Shown in pieces: positions 46,955 through 58,281 of a stretch of DNA of 64,000 nt (positions are counted from its first letter, which is position 1; each line of letters begins with the position of its first letter). The stretch spans positions 62,001 through 126,000 of the forward strand of contig NZ_JACCAC010000001.1 of NCBI RefSeq assembly GCF_013409425.1. The letters are read 5' to 3'. The translations under genes were made by a program, and so were the position numbers. The notes under the pieces are model-generated. The model made no database searches and was not told where the DNA came from. It was given only the letters and a program-made list of their open reading frames with translations. The stretch comes from Nocardioides perillae (GTDB lineage Bacteria > Actinomycetota > Actinomycetes > Propionibacteriales > Nocardioidaceae).

Positions 46955-46968
46955 TCTCGACGTCGAGA
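46955..46968. repeat. 14-bp perfect palindrome upstream of the VOC gene
   Basis: TCTCGACGTCGAGA lies in the 128-bp interval before the VOC gene, about 40 bp upstream of its predicted -10 box. It suits a dimeric repressor site. It also resembles the centre of the dispersed GGTCTCGA/TCGAGACC repeat. Confidence 0.4.
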
Positions 46969-47020
46969 GACCCGACCCCCGCTGTGGGGCGCGCCCCGCA
47001 ACGGGTCCACAATGCTTCGC

Positions 47021-47659
47021 ATGCGCCTGGACCACCTCAGCTTCGCGGCCGGCCCCGACGGCCTGGCGGCCACCGCCTCGCGCCTCGGCGGGCTCCTCGG
47101 CCGCGAGTTCGTCCCGGGCGGTGCCCACCCCCGCTTCGGCACGCGCAACATGACGCTCGCCCTCGGCGGCGGCTGCTACCTCGAGGTCGTCGAGGTGCTC
47201 GACCACCCGGCCTCCGACAAGGCGCCCTTCGGCCAGGCCGTGCGCGCCCGCTCCGCCCTGGGCGGCGGGTGGCTCGGCTGGGTCGTCGCCGTCGACGACA
47301 TCACCGCGGTCGAGCAGCGGCTCGGGCGCGACGCGGTCAAGGGCAACCGGCACCGCCCCGACGGCACCGAGCTGCTGTGGAAGCAGATCGGCGTCAACGG
47401 CCTGATCGCCGACCCGCAGCTGCCGTTCTTCGTGCAGTGGGAGAGCCCGGCCGAGCTGCACCCGGCCCACGACGCCCCCGAGGACCTGAGCCTCGCCTGC
47501 CTCGAGATCGCCGGCGACCCGCAGCGGGTCAGCGAGTGGCTCGGCGAGAGCGTCGAGGCCCCGCTGGAGGACGTCAAGGTCGAGTGGGTCGCCCCCCACG
47601 GCACCCCCGGCATCATCGCCGCGCAGTTCCAGACCCCGCACGGCCTCGTGCGGCTCTGA
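47021..47659 (+). CDS. VOC family protein (glyoxalase-like)
   Basis: 212 residues. [27 protein letters not shown] begins a vicinal-oxygen-chelate fold of the Glyoxalase_3 type, continuing [25 protein letters not shown] and [17 protein letters not shown]. Substrate unknown. ATGs lie at 47012 and 47021; I prefer 47021 because CACAAT stands 7 nt before it, as in the other leaderless genes here. Confidence 0.78.
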   Translation: MRLDHLSFAAGPDGLAATASRLGGLLGREFVPGGAHPRFGTRNMTLALGGGCYLEVVEVLDHPASDKAPFGQAVRARSALGGGWLGWVVAVDDITAVEQRLGRDAVKGNRHRPDGTELLWKQIGVNGLIADPQLPFFVQWESPAELHPAHDAPEDLSLACLEIAGDPQRVSEWLGESVEAPLEDVKVEWVAPHGTPGIIAAQFQTPHGLVRL

Positions 47660-47729
47660 GGGCCCTCCCCTGAGCCGCGGTCGGCTCCGCGCCGGCGAGC
47701 GGACCTCCCCGCGGGCGCTGCCGGGCGCC

Positions 47730-48404
47730 GTGCCGAGCCCCAACATCTGGCACCACACCGCGACCTACGAGCTCGAGAACCGCGCCTTCGACCCCGACGG
47801 GCTGGTCGAGCAGGCGATGGCCGCCGTCCACGACTGGTCGGGCCAGCACGTGCTCGACCTCGGCTGCGGCACCGGCTTCCACCTGCCCCGCTTCGCCGCG
47901 CGCGCGGCCCGGGTGACCGGCGTCGAGCCCCACGCCGACCTGCTCGCCTTCGCCGCCCGGCGTACCCGCAGCACCCCCGGGGTGACCACGCTGGCGGGCA
48001 CGGCGCAGTCGGTCCCGCTGCCCGACGCCTCGGTCGACGTGCTCCACGCCCGGTGGGCCTACTTCTTCGGGCCCGGCTGCGAGCCCGGCCTCGCCGAGGT
48101 CGCGCGGGTGCTGCGGCGCGGCGGCACGGCCTTCGTCGTCGACAACGACGGCACCCGCTCCACCTTCGGCGGCTGGTTCCGCCGCGGCTACCCCGAGGTC
48201 GACCCCGACGACGTCCAGCGCTTCTGGACCGGGCGGGGCTGGGGCCGGGTCCCGGTGCTGACGCGCTGGCGCTTCGAGCACCGCGCCGACCTCGAGGCCG
48301 TCGTGCGCATCGAGCTGCCGACGGCCCTCGCCGAGGAGGTGCTCGCCGAGCACGACGGGCTCGAGGTCGAGTACGCCGTCGACGTCTGGTGGAAGCGGCA
48401 CTGA
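47730..48404 (+). CDS. Class I SAM-dependent methyltransferase
   Basis: 224 residues. The SAM motif HVLDLGCGTGFHLPRFA, the acidic VTGVEPHADLL and LPDASVDVLHARWAYFFGPG are typical of Methyltransf_11. The N-terminus NIWHHTATYELENRAFDP and the C-terminal VEYAVDVWWKRH are shared by a small actinobacterial subgroup. Acceptor unknown. GTG start; 70 bp past the VOC gene. Confidence 0.83.
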   Translation: MPSPNIWHHTATYELENRAFDPDGLVEQAMAAVHDWSGQHVLDLGCGTGFHLPRFAARAARVTGVEPHADLLAFAARRTRSTPGVTTLAGTAQSVPLPDASVDVLHARWAYFFGPGCEPGLAEVARVLRRGGTAFVVDNDGTRSTFGGWFRRGYPEVDPDDVQRFWTGRGWGRVPVLTRWRFEHRADLEAVVRIELPTALAEEVLAEHDGLEVEYAVDVWWKRH

Positions 48405-48417
48405 CGGGTCGTCGTCG

Positions 48418-49581
48418 TCAGGAGGACCCGCGCACCGTCAACGTGGGCGTGAGCAGCACCCCGGTCGCGGTCGGGCGAGGCGCGACCAGGCGCTCGGCGA
48501 GCGCCCGCACGACCTCGACCGCGACCTGCTCGAGGGGCTGGCGCACCGAGCTGAGCCCGCCCGGCACCACCTGGGCGACCTGGGAGTCGTCGAAGCCCAC
48601 CACGGCGACGTCGCGACCGGCGGCCAGCCCGCGGTCGGCGAGGGTGTGCAGCACCCCCATGGCGAGCGTGTCGGAGGCGCAGACGAAGGCGGTGGGAGCG
48701 GCCTCGTCGAGCAGCACCGCGGAGGCCTCGCGACCGCTCGGCACGAGGTCCTCGACGCGGCTGGCCAGGCCGGAGGTCGACAGGCCGCGGTCGTGCAGGG
48801 CGTCGGCCCAGCCGGAGCGGCGGTCCTCGCCGATGAAGTTGTCCTTGCGCCAGCCGATCCAGGCGATGCGCTCGTGCCCGCGATCGAGGAGGTGGTCGGT
48901 GGCGAGGCGGGTGCCCGCGGCGCCGTCGACGTCGACCCACGGGTGGCGCGCCGCCGGGTTGTCCCAGGGCCGGCCGAAGGCGACGAACGGCGCGCCCTGC
49001 GCCTCGAGCCAGGCCGCCTGGGGGTTGCCCAACCAGGTGTCGGTCGCGACGAACGCGTCGACCGCGGTCGAGCGCAGCAACTCGTCGTAGCCCGCGACCG
49101 GGTCCTCCGGGTCGCCGGGGAAGAGCAGCACGTGGTGGCCGACCTCGCGGCACTCCTCGACGAGGGAGTGCACGAAGCGGTCCATCGTCGCGTTGGCCGT
49201 GCCCTCGGGCACCGGGGCGAAGCGCATGCCGACCAGCCGGCTGCTGCGGGTGCGCAGGCTGCGGGCCGCGCGGTTGGGCGAGTAGCCGAGCTGCGTGACG
49301 GCGGCACGCACCCGCTCGAGGGTGTCGGCCCGCAGCAGGTCGGGGTTGTTGAGCGCGTTGGAGACCGTCTGGCGCGACACCCCCGCCAGCTCGGCCACGT
49401 CGGCGAGGGTGGGCGGGGTGCTCGAGGGGCCGGACGGGGTGGAGGGGACCGACGGAGCGGGGGCGGAGGGCGTGCCGGGTCCGGTCGGCCCCGCCGGGCC
49501 GGCGGGGCCACCGGGGCCCGCGTCGTCGTGCGCGCCGGAGGCGTCGTCGGGCCCGCCGGGGCGGGACGGCCTGCGCACCAT
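48418..49581 (-). CDS. LacI family transcriptional regulator
   Basis: 387 residues. A Pro/Gly/Ser-rich N-terminal extension of about 57 residues precedes the HTH and hinge (TLADVAELAGVSRQTVSNALNN, LGYSPNRAARSLRTRSSRLVGM), followed by a periplasmic-binding-protein-like sensor domain (VDAFVATDTWLGNP, GHERIAWIGWR, TAFVCASDTLAMGVLH, VVGFDDSQVAQ). ATG with AAGGAG 6 nt upstream. No sugar-use genes adjoin it; an operator-like palindrome overlaps its leader, suggesting autoregulation. Effector unknown. Confidence 0.88.
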   Translation of the reverse strand: MVRRPSRPGGPDDASGAHDDAGPGGPAGPAGPTGPGTPSAPAPSVPSTPSGPSSTPPTLADVAELAGVSRQTVSNALNNPDLLRADTLERVRAAVTQLGYSPNRAARSLRTRSSRLVGMRFAPVPEGTANATMDRFVHSLVEECREVGHHVLLFPGDPEDPVAGYDELLRSTAVDAFVATDTWLGNPQAAWLEAQGAPFVAFGRPWDNPAARHPWVDVDGAAGTRLATDHLLDRGHERIAWIGWRKDNFIGEDRRSGWADALHDRGLSTSGLASRVEDLVPSGREASAVLLDEAAPTAFVCASDTLAMGVLHTLADRGLAAGRDVAVVGFDDSQVAQVVPGGLSSVRQPLEQVAVEVVRALAERLVAPRPTATGVLLTPTLTVRGSS

Positions 49582-49588
49582 GACGGCT

Positions 49589-49606
49589 CCTTGATCGATC
49601 CAAACC
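49589..49606. promoter_or_regulatory. LacI-type operator upstream of the lacI-family gene
   Basis: CCTTGATCGATCCAAACC is a near palindrome centred on a CG step (GATC-GATC), as in operators of this family. It lies between the regulator's Shine-Dalgarno and its promoter, so binding would be autoregulatory. It is 111 bp from radA. Confidence 0.5.
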
Positions 49607-49703
49607 GCGTCGTGGCGCAGACTACCGGCGCCCGGGCGGCCACGGGTCCACCCCGGCGAGCAGGGCTGTGGACGCGTCGCCCGCGACTGTCGGCGCGGTG
49701 GCC

Positions 49704-49709
49704 TAGCGT
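49704..49709 (+). promoter_or_regulatory. Leaderless -10 box of radA
   Basis: TAGCGT, exactly 7 nt before the ATG at 49717. Confidence 0.55.
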
Positions 49710-49716
49710 GCACGCC

Positions 49717-51171
49717 ATGACCACCAGTGCCGGCCTGTCCGGCCCTCGCCGAGGCCGCGTCCCGCGCGCGTCCTACCGCTGCTCCGAGTGCGGGTGGGAG
49801 ACCGCGAAGTGGGTCGGGCGCTGCGGCGAGTGCCAGGCGTGGGGCTCGGTCGCCGAGACCGCCGCCGTGCCGACCGGGCGCGCCAGCGCGGGCCCCGTGA
49901 GCGCCCCGGCGGTCCCGATCGGCCAGGTGTCGGTGGAGGAGTCGACCTTCCGGCCGAGCGGCGTGCCCGAGCTCGACCGGGTGCTCGGCGGCGGGCTGGT
50001 CCCGGGAGCGGCGCTGCTCATGGCCGGCGAGCCCGGCGTGGGCAAGTCGACCCTCCTGCTCGAGGTGGCGGCGCAGACCGCCCGCGCCGGACGGCGGGTC
50101 CTCTACGTCACCGGCGAGGAGTCCGCCTCGCAGGTGCGGTTGCGCGCCGACCGCACCGACGGCGTCCACGACGAGCTCTACCTCGCCGCCGAGACCGACC
50201 TGGGCGCCGTGCTGACCCACATCGAGCAGACCCGGCCGGCGCTGCTGGTGCTCGACTCGGTGCAGACGGTGTCGGCGCCGGGCGTCGACGGCGTGCCCGG
50301 GGGCGTCACCCAGGTCAAGGAGGTCGCCGCCGCGCTGGTGCGGGTCGCCAAGACGCGCGGCATCACCACCGTGCTGGTCGGCCACGTCACCAAGGACGGC
50401 ACCATCGCCGGCCCCCGCGTGCTCGAGCACCTCGTCGACGTCGTGCTGCACTTCGAGGGCGAGCGCACCTCCCGCTTCCGCATGCTGCGCGCGATGAAGA
50501 ACCGCTACGGCCCGGTCGACGAGGTCGGCTGCTTCGACCTCGGTCCCGACGGCATCACGGCGGTCACCGACCCCTCCGGCCTGTTCGTCGAGCACCAGCT
50601 GCGCCAGGTGCCCGGCACGTGCGTCGCGGTCTCGATGGAGGGCCGACGCCCCGTGCTGGCCGAGGTGCAGGCGCTGGTCACGGTCAGCCCGGCCGAGCGG
50701 CCGCGACGCACCACCTCGGGGCTCGACTCCTCCCGGGTGGCGATGATCCTGGCCGTCCTGCAGCAGCACTGCCGCATCCGCACCCACCAGTGCGACGTCT
50801 TCGCCTCGACGGTCGGTGGGGCGCGGGTGCACGAGCCGGCCAGCGACCTGGCGGTCGCGGTCGCCCTGGCCTCCTCCCACCTCGGCACCGCCCCGCCGGG
50901 CGGGGTGGTCGCCATCGGTGAGCTGGGCCTGGCCGGCGAGCTGCGCACGGTGCGCGACCTGCCGCTGCGCATCGCGGAGGCGGCGCGGCAGGGCTTCCGG
51001 GTCGCCCTGGTGCCCGGCGGCACCGAGAGGCGGCCGCGTCGCCCCGAGGAGCGCCGGGTCGACGGCATGCGGGTGGTCGAGGTCCCCGACCTCGAGTCCT
51101 GCCTGCGCCTGCTGCACCTCGTCGCGCCCGAGCGACGCGACCCGCCGCGCGGCCCTCGTCCCCTAGACTGA
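49717..51171 (+). CDS. radA: DNA repair protein RadA
   Basis: RecA-like branch-migration ATPase, 484 residues. N-terminal C4 zinc finger YRCSECGWETAKWVGRCGECQAWGS; Walker A MAGEPGVGKSTLLLE; Walker B LLVLDSVQTV; the RadA-specific KNRYG (AMKNRYGPVDEVG); C-terminal Lon-like domain (SDLAVAVALASSHLG). Acts in recombination intermediates with RecA. ATG start with a leaderless promoter. disA follows 69 bp downstream, as in many Gram-positive genomes. Confidence 0.96.
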   Translation: MTTSAGLSGPRRGRVPRASYRCSECGWETAKWVGRCGECQAWGSVAETAAVPTGRASAGPVSAPAVPIGQVSVEESTFRPSGVPELDRVLGGGLVPGAALLMAGEPGVGKSTLLLEVAAQTARAGRRVLYVTGEESASQVRLRADRTDGVHDELYLAAETDLGAVLTHIEQTRPALLVLDSVQTVSAPGVDGVPGGVTQVKEVAAALVRVAKTRGITTVLVGHVTKDGTIAGPRVLEHLVDVVLHFEGERTSRFRMLRAMKNRYGPVDEVGCFDLGPDGITAVTDPSGLFVEHQLRQVPGTCVAVSMEGRRPVLAEVQALVTVSPAERPRRTTSGLDSSRVAMILAVLQQHCRIRTHQCDVFASTVGGARVHEPASDLAVAVALASSHLGTAPPGGVVAIGELGLAGELRTVRDLPLRIAEAARQGFRVALVPGGTERRPRRPEERRVDGMRVVEVPDLESCLRLLHLVAPERRDPPRGPRPLD

Positions 51172-51240
51172 CCGCGCGCCGGCCGGGGGCCGGGGCACAC
51201 CTACCCGCGCGGCGCGCGGCGAGCGAGGGGACGAGACCCA

Positions 51241-52329
51241 GTGGTCGGCATCGAGCGCACCGACGACGTCCTGCGGCTCCGCGCGACGCTCGCCTCGATC
51301 GCGCCGGGCACCGCCCTGCGCGACGGCCTCGAGCGCATCCTGCGCGGCCGCACCGGCGCGCTGATCGTGCTGGGCAACGACCGCACGGTCGAGGGCATCG
51401 CGACCGGCGGCTTCTCCCTCGACGTGCCCTTCACCGCGACGGGGCTGCGTGAGCTGGCCAAGATGGACGGCGCGATCATCCTCGACCGCGACGTCACGCG
51501 CATCCACCGCGCCGCGGTGCACCTCATGCCCGACCACACGATCCCGTCGGAGGAGACCGGCACCCGCCACCGCACCGCCGACCGGGTCGCCAAGCAGACC
51601 GGCTTCCCCGTCATCTCGGTCTCGCAGTCGATGCAGATCATCGCCGCCTACGTCGGCGAGACCCGCTACGTCCTCGAGGACTCCGGGCAGATCCTGTCGC
51701 GCGCCAACCAGGCCCTGGCGACGCTCGAGCGCTACAAGCTGCGCCTCGACGAGGTCTCCGCGACGCTGTCGGCCCTCGAGATCGAGGACCTCGTGACCGT
51801 CCGCGACGTGGCGGTGGTCGCCCAGCGCCTCGAGATGGTCACCCGCATCGCGCGCGAGATCGAGGACTACGTGCTCGAGCTCGGCACCGACGGCCGCCTG
51901 CTCTCGCTGCAGCTCGAGGAGCTCGTCACCGGCGTCGACGTGGAGCGCGAGCTCGTCATCCGCGACTACCTGCCCACGGGCGGTCGCCGCACCACCTCGC
52001 CCGAGTCGCTGCTCGCCAAGCTCGAGGGCCTCTCCCCCACCGACCTGGTCGACGCCGCCTCGGTCGCGCGCAGCCTGGGCCTCGGCACCGGGGAGCACCT
52101 CGACGGCGCGGTCGCCCCGCGCGGCTTCCGGCTGCTGGCCAAGGTCCCCCGGTTGCCGGCACCCGTCGTCGACCGCCTCGTCGAGCACTTCGGCACCCTG
52201 CAGAAGCTGCTCTCGGCCGGCATCGACGACCTGCAGGCAGTCGAGGGCGTCGGCGAGCTGCGCGCGCGCAGCGTGCGCGAGGGCCTCTCGCGGCTGGCCG
52301 AGTCGAGCATCCTCGAGCGCTACGTCTGA
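51241..52329 (+). CDS. disA: DNA integrity scanning protein DisA (diadenylate cyclase)
   Basis: Makes cyclic di-AMP from two ATP and scans DNA for branched intermediates; 362 residues. The DAC motifs AKMDGAIILDRD and TGTRHRTADRVAKQT are intact, followed by the spine helices (YKLRLDEVSATLSALE) and a C-terminal helix-hairpin-helix (GIDDLQAVEGVGELRARSVREGL). GTG start with GAGGGGA about 9 nt upstream; TAGACT (51164-51169) at the end of radA is a possible own promoter. Confidence 0.96.
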   Translation: MVGIERTDDVLRLRATLASIAPGTALRDGLERILRGRTGALIVLGNDRTVEGIATGGFSLDVPFTATGLRELAKMDGAIILDRDVTRIHRAAVHLMPDHTIPSEETGTRHRTADRVAKQTGFPVISVSQSMQIIAAYVGETRYVLEDSGQILSRANQALATLERYKLRLDEVSATLSALEIEDLVTVRDVAVVAQRLEMVTRIAREIEDYVLELGTDGRLLSLQLEELVTGVDVERELVIRDYLPTGGRRTTSPESLLAKLEGLSPTDLVDAASVARSLGLGTGEHLDGAVAPRGFRLLAKVPRLPAPVVDRLVEHFGTLQKLLSAGIDDLQAVEGVGELRARSVREGLSRLAESSILERYV

Positions 52330-52380
52330 GCCGGACGCGCCCAGGACCTCCGCGGCACGCGCGGCACCCACGGCGCGGCG

Positions 52381-53199
52381 TCAGCCGCGCGAGCCCCGAC
52401 GTCCCGTGCCCCCGCCTCGCTTCCCCGAGGGCGACGGCGGCACCGTGCGCTCCACGACCGGCCGCTCGGGCGCGGTCAGCCGGAACTGCAGGTCGCTGGG
52501 CTCCCCGGAGAGCGCGGCGGCCTCGACGTGGTACCACCCGGGCAGGGCCCACGCGGTCAGGCGGGAGCACTCGTCGTCGGAGCGGCGGGCCGACCAGGTC
52601 ACCTCCAGCACCGTGTCGACCGCCCGGCGCACCACCACCGACTCGCGCGGCAGCGCCCGGGGACACTGGCGGCTGCTCCAGATCTCGTCGTCACCGGAGC
52701 GGATGCGCAGGGTGAGCGAGTCGGGCGAGGCGTACCACCAGCACGCCTCCGACACCGTGGTGCGCAGCAGCAGCCGCACTGTCACCGGCGAGCCGCCCAC
52801 GGCCTGCGGCACCTCGGGCACGACGCGCACGTCGGCGTCCTCGCAGCGACCCTCCGGCGCGGCCAGCGGCGCGGGCCGGCGCGGGCGCGCCTTGCCGCGG
52901 CCCTCCGCGGCCGTGCCGGCGCCCGCACGCTCCCGCGGGCCGCGCACCGCGGCGGGGGCGGTCGCGCTCGTCGGGCCGGGGGACTCCTGCGTCGTGGCCG
53001 ACGCGGGGCGCGCGGCCTCGCGCGCCGTGTCCGCCCCGTCCGCACCGTCGCCGCCAGCGCCGAGCAGGCGGGTCAGGCCCACCACGAGCAGCACGACCGT
53101 GCCGAGCAGCACCAGGCGGCGCGTCCAGTAGACCCGGGCCGGCAGCGGGCCGCGGGGGCGCAGGCCGCGCGCGGGTCGGGGTCGACGCGTGGCAGGCAT
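52381..53199 (-). CDS. Hypothetical membrane-anchored protein
   Basis: 272 residues, family not recognised. A basic N-terminus and one helix (RLVLLGTVVLLVVGLTRLLG, about residues 28-47) anchor it; then comes a low-complexity Ala/Gly/Arg linker to about 115, and an outer beta-rich domain (CEDADVRVVPEVPQAVGGSPVTVRLLLRT) with several cysteines (EACWWYASPD, SSRQCPRAL, DDECSRL). It resembles the small secreted proteins encoded between disA and mutY in related genomes. Convergent with disA; ATG at 53199. Confidence 0.65.
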   Translation of the reverse strand: MPATRRPRPARGLRPRGPLPARVYWTRRLVLLGTVVLLVVGLTRLLGAGGDGADGADTAREAARPASATTQESPGPTSATAPAAVRGPRERAGAGTAAEGRGKARPRRPAPLAAPEGRCEDADVRVVPEVPQAVGGSPVTVRLLLRTTVSEACWWYASPDSLTLRIRSGDDEIWSSRQCPRALPRESVVVRRAVDTVLEVTWSARRSDDECSRLTAWALPGWYHVEAAALSGEPSDLQFRLTAPERPVVERTVPPSPSGKRGGGTGRRGSRG

Positions 53200-53299
53200 G
53201 GCCCCGACCGTAACCAGCGGGGGCCGCTCGGCGGCGGTGCCACTCCGGTGGGACCCGGTGCCGCTGCCTGCCTCTCCCGGGCGACGGCAGCCGCCTGCC

Positions 53300-53305
53300 T
53301 AGGAT
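53300..53305 (+). promoter_or_regulatory. Leaderless -10 box of mutY
   Basis: TAGGAT, exactly 7 nt before the GTG at 53313. Confidence 0.55.
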
Positions 53306-53312
53306 CGCCCTC

Positions 53313-54191
53313 GTGGAGCAGCCGCCGGACCTCGTCGAGCCGGTCCTGGCGTGGTACGACGTGCACGCGCGCGACCTGCCCTGGCGACGGCCGGAGGCCT
53401 CGCCCTGGTCCGTCGTCGTCTCGGAGTTCATGCTGCAGCAGACCCCGGTCGCGCGCGTCCTGCCGGTGCACGAGGCGTGGCTCGAGCGGTGGCCGGCGCC
53501 CGCCGCCCTCGCCGCGGCACCGACCGGCGAGGCCGTCCGGGCCTGGGGACGCCTCGGCTACCCCCGGCGGGCCCTGCGGCTGCACGCCGCGGCGACCGCC
53601 ATGGTCGAGCAGCACGGCGGCGAGGTGCCGCGGGACCGCGAGGCGCTGCTCGCGCTCCCGGGCGTGGGCGACTACACCGCCGCGGCCGTCGCCAGCTTCG
53701 CCTTCGGCCAGCGCCACGTCGTGCTCGACACCAACGTGCGGCGCGTGCACACCCGCGTCCTCGGCGGCGCAGAGTTCCCCGGGCCGTCGGTCACCCGGGC
53801 CGAGCGCGACCGCGCCGCTGCCCTGCTGCCCGCCGACGAGGCCACGGCCGCCACCTGGTCGGTCGCGGTGATGGAGCTCGGCGCCCTCGTCTGCACGGCG
53901 GCGGACCCGTCGTGCCCCCGCTGCCCCGTGGCCGAGCACTGCGCGTGGCTGCGGGCCGGGCGGCCCCCGCACGCCGGGCCGCCGCGTCGCGCCCAGGCGT
54001 GGGCCGGCACCGACCGGCAGTGCCGCGGGCGGCTCCTCGGCGTGCTCCGAGACGCCGACGGCCCGGTCCACCGACAGCGGCTGGAGGCCGCGTGGGACGA
54101 CGACGTGCAGCGCGAGCGGTGCCTCGCCGCACTGGTCGCCGACGGCCTGGCGGTCGCGACGTCGGGTGCGACGTACGCCCTGCCGGGCTGA
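53313..54191 (+). CDS. mutY: A/G-specific adenine glycosylase
   Basis: Base-excision enzyme that removes adenine mispaired with 8-oxoguanine; 292 residues. EFMLQQTPVARVLP carries the catalytic Glu, the helix-hairpin-helix is LPGVGDYTAAAVASFAFG with the conserved VVLDTNVRRVHTR, and the iron-sulfur cysteines are spaced C-x6-C-x2-C-x5-C (CTAADPSCPRCPVAEHC). The C-terminal NUDIX-like lesion-recognition domain of long MutY is missing or reduced, as in other actinobacteria. Confidence 0.95.
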   Translation: MEQPPDLVEPVLAWYDVHARDLPWRRPEASPWSVVVSEFMLQQTPVARVLPVHEAWLERWPAPAALAAAPTGEAVRAWGRLGYPRRALRLHAAATAMVEQHGGEVPRDREALLALPGVGDYTAAAVASFAFGQRHVVLDTNVRRVHTRVLGGAEFPGPSVTRAERDRAAALLPADEATAATWSVAVMELGALVCTAADPSCPRCPVAEHCAWLRAGRPPHAGPPRRAQAWAGTDRQCRGRLLGVLRDADGPVHRQRLEAAWDDDVQRERCLAALVADGLAVATSGATYALPG

Positions 54192-54225
54192 GCCCGCGGA
54201 CCGGACGGTGCCGGGCAGACCGGCC

Positions 54226-55305
54226 TCAGCGCCGCCAGGGCAGGCGGGAGCGGGAGCCGGCGTCGCCGGTGTCCCCGGCGGCGGGGACGGCCGCCTCGAC
54301 GGCCGCGCGGACGGCGTCGGCGTCGGCACCCGGGCCGGGCTCGAAGACGCGCTTCGGGGCCTCGGCCAGCGCCGCGAGCCCGTCACGCAGCCGGGCGAGG
54401 CCGTCGCCCGGCACCTCGCGAGGCGCGAGGCCCCACGTCATCGGGTCGTGCTCCTCGAGCAGCCCGAGGTCGCGCAGCGCCTCGAAGTCGTCCTGGGTGG
54501 TGCGCTCGAAGATGCGCATCAGCCAGGGCCGGGCCTGCTCGGCGCTCAGGCCCTTCGCCAGGAGGGCGCGCAGCGCCACCGCGGTGGGCTCGCGCCCCGG
54601 CCGCAGGCTCACCTGCGGACCCGCCTCGAGGATGGCGGTCCACTTGCGCACGAACTCCTCGCCGTCGACCGACTCGTAGTGGAGCACGCGCAGCCAGTCG
54701 GCCTCGAAGGTCTCCTGCCGCTCGCGCGCGGCGTCGACCACCTGGTGCAGCGCCAGCCACGGCTCGACCGCGGGGCGCATCCCGACCTTGCCGTCGGTGT
54801 GGCCGTGGAAGTACGCCCCCGGCTGGGGTCGGTCGACCAGGCCCAGGGTGTGCAGCAGCACCAGGTCGTCGTGGGGCAGCTGGCGCTTGAAGTGGGTCAC
54901 CTCGCCGTCCCAGCGCGGGCGGCTGACCGCCTCGAGCGTCGAGAGCCGCACGGCGCACACCTCGTCGGGCAGCGCCGCGAGCCGGTCGCGGTCGACCTGC
55001 ACCACCTCGTCGGCGTCGACGTGGAAGACCCACGTCGCCCACGGCAGCCGCGAGAGCAGCGCCTTGGCGACGTTGGCGTTGATGCGCTGGCGCACGTTGA
55101 GCATGGCCGGGCGGTCACCGCGCCACCACGTCGCGTCGGTGCGCACGCAGGTGACGTGCGGGTGGGCGTCGAGCCAACCCTGCACCTCGGGGTCGTCGGC
55201 GTCGAGGAAGACGAGGAGGTGGTCGACGCCGCCGGCGAGGTTGCGGGCCACGAACCGCTCGAGGCGGGGCAGCGTGTCCTTGACCGTGCTGGCGGTGACG
55301 AGCAT
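54226..55305 (-). CDS. Glycosyltransferase family 2-type protein
   Basis: 359 residues with no signal peptide. It matches the Glyco_tranf_2_4 type: DTLPRLERFVARNLAGGVDHLLVFLDADD, then WVFHVDADEVVQVD as the DxD-like metal motif, HFKRQLPHDD, GAYFHGHTDGKVGMRP and HYESVDGEEFVRKW. Donor and acceptor are unknown. The 3' third is low complexity. ATG with TACCCT 6 nt upstream. Convergent with mutY. Confidence 0.75.
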   Translation of the reverse strand: MLVTASTVKDTLPRLERFVARNLAGGVDHLLVFLDADDPEVQGWLDAHPHVTCVRTDATWWRGDRPAMLNVRQRINANVAKALLSRLPWATWVFHVDADEVVQVDRDRLAALPDEVCAVRLSTLEAVSRPRWDGEVTHFKRQLPHDDLVLLHTLGLVDRPQPGAYFHGHTDGKVGMRPAVEPWLALHQVVDAARERQETFEADWLRVLHYESVDGEEFVRKWTAILEAGPQVSLRPGREPTAVALRALLAKGLSAEQARPWLMRIFERTTQDDFEALRDLGLLEEHDPMTWGLAPREVPGDGLARLRDGLAALAEAPKRVFEPGPGADADAVRAAVEAAVPAAGDTGDAGSRSRLPWRR

Positions 55306-55401
55306 GCGCCGAGGGTAGCGAGACCGGCGGGCCGGCCTGGTCGGGGACGACGGAGGGGGACGACGGAGGGGCCCGCCCGCGCGCTGCGGTCAGGCCCCTC
55401 C

Positions 55402-55458
55402 GGGTGGTGCGGGTGCTGCGGGGTGGTGCGGGTGCTGCGGGGTGGTGCAGGTGCCGGG
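55402..55458. repeat. 19-bp tandem repeat, three copies
   Basis: GGGTGGTGCGGGTGCTGCG at 55402 and 55421, and a diverged third unit at 55440, in the space just past the clpC stop codon. Confidence 0.7.
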
Positions 55459-55467
55459 TCGTCCCGG

Positions 55468-58059
<2,592 letters not shown>

Positions 58060-58125
58060 GTGCGCTCCTCCAGCTGCGGGACTCCTGCGCGCGGCCCCGG
58101 GACGGGTCACGCGCACGGTCGGTCC

Positions 58126-58151
58126 AACTGGCTTCCCACACTACGTGTTCC
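58126..58151 (-). promoter_or_regulatory. SigH/SigR-type promoter of clpC
   Basis: On the minus strand GGAAC (58151-58147), exactly 18 nt, then GTTGG (from 58128). This matches the GGAAY-N18-GTT consensus of the thiol/heat-stress ECF sigma SigR/SigH, which controls clpC in several actinobacteria. It predicts a leader of about 60 nt. Confidence 0.6.
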
Positions 58152-58170
58152 CCTGTCGCGACCCCCGTCC

Positions 58171-58187
58171 GTCCGCTGACGGCGAAC
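58171..58187. promoter_or_regulatory. ClgR-like operator upstream of clpC
   Basis: GTTCGCCGTCAGCGGAC (minus strand) is an imperfect palindrome that matches the ClgR core CGCYNANRGCG with one mismatch. It lies about 20 bp upstream of the -35 element, where an activator would bind. ClgR is a known activator of clpC and clpP in actinobacteria. Confidence 0.5.
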
Positions 58188-58218
58188 ACGCCCCCCACCC
58201 GGGCGGGCGGAGGGCGTG
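58187..58218 (-). terminator. Hairpin downstream of lsr2
   Basis: CACGCCC (58187-58193) pairs with GGGCGTG (58212-58218) around an 18-nt loop, 64 bp past the lsr2 stop and before the clpC promoter. A probable terminator for lsr2. Confidence 0.4.
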
Positions 58219-58281
58219 CCGGTGCTGCGGGGTCGCGCCGGTCGGGGCGCGCCAGCGCGCGTCAGCGCGCGTCGGTGGGCG

